Assembly (NCBI RefSeq): GCF_001429065.1
Contig: NZ_LMIB01000001.1
Location: forward strand, 629,933 to 693,932
Direction: 5' to 3'
DNA length: 64,000 nt
From: Sphingomonas sp. Root710
Lineage (GTDB): Bacteria > Pseudomonadota > Alphaproteobacteria > Sphingomonadales > Sphingomonadaceae
Below the pieces are notes generated by a model. That model saw only the letters and a program-made list of their open reading frames with translations. It had not been told where the DNA came from and made no database searches. Below, piece by piece: positions 62,089-64,000 of the stretch (positions are counted from its first letter, which is position 1; each line of letters opens with the position of its first letter). Both the position numbers and the translations under genes were made by a program.

Positions 62089-63645
62089 TCAATCGCGATG
62101 CCCAGGCAGATGATGATGCTGGAGGAAATCGCGGAACTTGCGCTTCCAGCGCCCGCGATTGCGTTTGCGCCGCGCGCGGATCCTGTCGAACAGCTGCCGC
62201 GTACCGCGCCGCAGGAAGCCACGGAACAGGCCCCGGTTCGAGAGCGGCTCCCAGCGTTCGTCGACCGATTCCGGGTCGAGCAGTTCGCTTGCGCCGATCG
62301 CAAGGGTCGCGTCGCTCCATGCTCCGGGCTCGAACGGTACCAGTGTCTTGCCGTCGCCACGCAGACATTCGATCGTACCGATCAGCGAACCGATCTGCTC
62401 AAAGGCTCGGGCGACGATTTCGGGTGTCTTGCCGAGATGCTCGGCTATCAGCCGCTCGCGTAGCGCTCGGATCGCGGGATCGGGCTGGCTTTCATCCTCG
62501 GCGGTAAGGGCCAGGTCGCACTCGCTGTCGAGGCCCATCGACCGGTTGTTCATGTTGGACGAGCCGACCCGCAGAATGCGGTCGTCGACGATCATCAGCT
62601 TGGAATGGACGTAGATCGGATTACCGGCGGTGGTGACCGGTGTGTAGATCTGGAAGCGGTCATGCCGGTCGATTTCGGCGAGCGGGAAGAACAGGGCGGC
62701 GCGCGCGCTGCCCATCGCCGCCTCCTGGAGCCAGCCGTCGGCGCTGATCGGATTGACGATCACGATCTCCGGTCCGTCCTTCTCGGCTAGTCGCTGGGCC
62801 AGCGCCTCGGCGATCCGGCGTGACGCGAAATACTGATTGTCCGCGTAGATGAAATCCCGGGCGCGCTCGATCATATCCACATAGAGCTGCTCGATCTCGC
62901 GGACCTCCTCGACGCCTTCGGCCTTGGGGACCGTGCGCGCTATGGCGACGTTGCGATCGGTAAAGAGCGGATCGACTTGGTCCGGCCAGCATCCGTCGTG
63001 CCGGGTGGGGGCGGGCAATTCGAAACCGGTCGCACGCTGCCAGCGTTCGCGGGCGAGCTCGCCGAGGGCCGCTGCGGCATCGCCCTCGATCACGCCGGCG
63101 GTGTCGTGCCAGGGCATGTAGCGAATCCCGCTCGGCCGCTTGCGGCGCGGATCGGGATCGCGATGCTCGGGCGTATCCCAGCGGTCGGACGTCATGTCGA
63201 TGCCGCCGCACAGCGCCAGGCTGTCGTCGATCACCAATATCTTCTGATGATGGGTCGCGCCGAGCGGATGGCTGCTGTCGAAATGGATGCGGACATGCCG
63301 TGCCATCTTCCAACGGGCAAGGGTGAGGGCCGAGAGCCCCCGGGTGAGCATCTTGAGGAAGCCCATGTTCCAGATCAGCAGGTTGATCCGCAATTCGGGC
63401 CGCCGCTTCGCCAGCCAGGGGATGAACTCCGCGAGGCAATTTGGGGATCCGCCGTCGCCATCTTCCGGATCGAGCAATATGCGCGGATCGACGTCCCAGC
63501 CGACCAGCATGATCTGTTCGCGCGCCTGGAGCATCGCATCGCGCGCGACGCGGAAATAGTCGGCGGCATCGACGATCACGGCGATACGTTTGCCATGCTC
63601 GATCCGCCAGCAATTCGCCCCGGTCTGAAAGATTTCGCCCGACAT
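62089..63645 (-). CDS. phospholipase D-type enzyme (cardiolipin synthase-like)
   Basis: A 518-residue protein with two HKD motifs, HHQKILVIDD (His133, Lys135, Asp140) and HSKLMIVDDRILRVGSSNMNNRS (His347, Lys349, Asp354). No membrane segment is evident at the N-terminus, so it is a soluble or peripheral PLD-type enzyme that may hydrolyse or transphosphatidylate phospholipids. The C-terminal tail is Arg/Lys-rich (RIRARRKRNRGRWKRKF), likely membrane-contacting. It is the last gene before the heme oxygenase on the other strand. Confidence 0.9.
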   Translation of the reverse strand: MSGEIFQTGANCWRIEHGKRIAVIVDAADYFRVARDAMLQAREQIMLVGWDVDPRILLDPEDGDGGSPNCLAEFIPWLAKRRPELRINLLIWNMGFLKMLTRGLSALTLARWKMARHVRIHFDSSHPLGATHHQKILVIDDSLALCGGIDMTSDRWDTPEHRDPDPRRKRPSGIRYMPWHDTAGVIEGDAAAALGELARERWQRATGFELPAPTRHDGCWPDQVDPLFTDRNVAIARTVPKAEGVEEVREIEQLYVDMIERARDFIYADNQYFASRRIAEALAQRLAEKDGPEIVIVNPISADGWLQEAAMGSARAALFFPLAEIDRHDRFQIYTPVTTAGNPIYVHSKLMIVDDRILRVGSSNMNNRSMGLDSECDLALTAEDESQPDPAIRALRERLIAEHLGKTPEIVARAFEQIGSLIGTIECLRGDGKTLVPFEPGAWSDATLAIGASELLDPESVDERWEPLSNRGLFRGFLRRGTRQLFDRIRARRKRNRGRWKRKFRDFLQHHHLPGHRD

Positions 63646-63697
63646 TCCCCGCCTGATATACTGGCGGCGCCTGATTCTGGCACCGTAACTATTTCCT

Positions 63698-63722
63698 GGA
63701 CCCTAACGCGCCGTCGCACGTT
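63698..63722 (+). promoter_or_regulatory. EcfG-like promoter in front of the heme oxygenase gene
   Basis: GGACC at 63698-63702, a 17-base spacer, and GTT at 63720-63722 match the EcfG motif (GGAAC-N16-17-GTT) with one mismatch. It lies 65 bases before the heme oxygenase start, so general-stress control is possible but unproven. Confidence 0.35.
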
Positions 63723-63786
63723 TCGTTGCCTGAAAGGTTACGCAGATTTCGAACGGTCTGGGGGATTTTTGTCTGACGTCAACATC

Positions 63787-64000
63787 ATGCCATTGCGGGA
63801 CAGGCTCCGGCTTGAGACCGCCGACGCCCATGCGCGCGTCGACGCGCTGTTCGGTTCATGCGATTTCGCTGATGCGGAAGGTTACGGTCGCTTCCTGCTC
63901 GCCCAAGCGGCGGCCTGGGAGACGTTGAGGCCGATCCTCGACAGCGAATCGCTCGCGCGGGCGGAAGCGCTGCGGAGCGACCTTGAAACGCTGGGCCTGC
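63787..64000 (+). CDS. biliverdin-producing heme oxygenase, N-terminal part (cut by window edge)
   Basis: The first 71 codons, MPLRDRLRLETADAHARVDALFGSCDF, match the start of BphO-type bacterial heme oxygenases, where a histidine in the LRLETADAHARVDALF region is the haem ligand. Enzymes of this class make biliverdin for bacteriophytochromes; the partner phytochrome would lie beyond the right edge. Truncation prevents fuller checks. Confidence 0.75.
   Translation, partial: MPLRDRLRLETADAHARVDALFGSCDFADAEGYGRFLLAQAAAWETLRPILDSESLARAEALRSDLETLGL

Noticed and set aside
62034-62360. A long upstream extension of the M20 peptidase frame
   Set aside because: The extra 109 residues lie over the PLD gene's 3' end and lack similarity; the signal peptide begins at 62033.
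1-64000. Prophage, insertion sequences, CRISPR or toxin-antitoxin systems
   Set aside because: No integrase, transposase, phage structural gene, repeat-spacer array or recognisable toxin pair was found in any part.

Overview
The window is a gene-dense, GC-rich chromosomal segment that looks like an alphaproteobacterium of the order Sphingomonadales. This is an inference from the combination of gene types: an NsrR-type regulator with a single-domain globin, a CpdR-like receiver, SapC, a tonB-exbB-exbD-exbD set, a type-2 ArgC, and a perfect match to the alphaproteobacterial EcfG promoter motif. I see no rRNA, CRISPR array, transposase, integrase or prophage gene, and only one tRNA, so the segment is mostly core genome. 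Sequence alone does not settle genus.

Layout, left to right. 0-2.5 kb: the end of glmM, thiD, and a divergent nsrR/globin pair for nitric oxide with two dyad operators between them. 2.5-3.8 kb: ribosomal operon rpsF-rpsR-rplI on the minus strand. 4-7.4 kb: a VirJ/AcvB-like lipase-fold gene overlapping mprF, a lysyl-phosphatidylglycerol module. 7.4-12 kb: fatty-acid cluster fabD-fabG-acpP-fabF, then mltG. 12-19.7 kb: a long minus-strand run of two related small membrane proteins, argC, an NlpC/P60 peptidase, a MarR regulator, an M17 aminopeptidase, two PaaI-type thioesterases and kup. 19.8-25.7 kb: purC, an RBBP9-type hydrolase lacking its nucleophile, fpr, an M61 peptidase, a 53-residue micro-ORF and a LysR regulator with a dyad at its start codon. 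25.7-29.8 kb: parC and a GGDEF-EAL protein. 29.8-32.8 kb: a tightly overlapped operon of a GNAT protein, DUF1285, a CoA-type Nudix hydrolase and cca. 32.8-34.8 kb: a GST, then folM-like and folB behind two DnaA boxes. 34.8-38.4 kb: a secreted unknown and the TonB energy system. 38.5-45.9 kb: a PfkB kinase, an xdhC/mocA pair, a lipoprotein-type ABC exporter and sthA. 46-50.5 kb: clpA, DUF1192, a quinone oxidoreductase and a DUF4142 lipoprotein under an EcfG-type promoter. 50.5-54.4 kb: DUF72, KTSC and DUF488 genes, a TTG-started micro-membrane protein, a TauE/SafE permease, tgt and tRNA-Val. 54.4-64 kb: cpdR, an N-formylglutamate amidohydrolase, a candidate structured RNA, SapC, an FAD-linked oxidase, a DEAD-box helicase, an M20 peptidase, a phospholipase D-type enzyme, and the start of a heme oxygenase cut by the right edge.

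No single undescribed multi-gene system stands out. The most interesting items are the putative structured RNA at about 55971-56125, the Ser-to-Gly RBBP9 homologue, two unannotated-looking micro-proteins (24509-24670 and 51928-52092), the VirJ/AcvB-MprF pair, the double DnaA box before folM, and several long perfect inverted repeats. Gene starts were moved from the longest open frame where a ribosome-binding site, overlap or family length argued for it.
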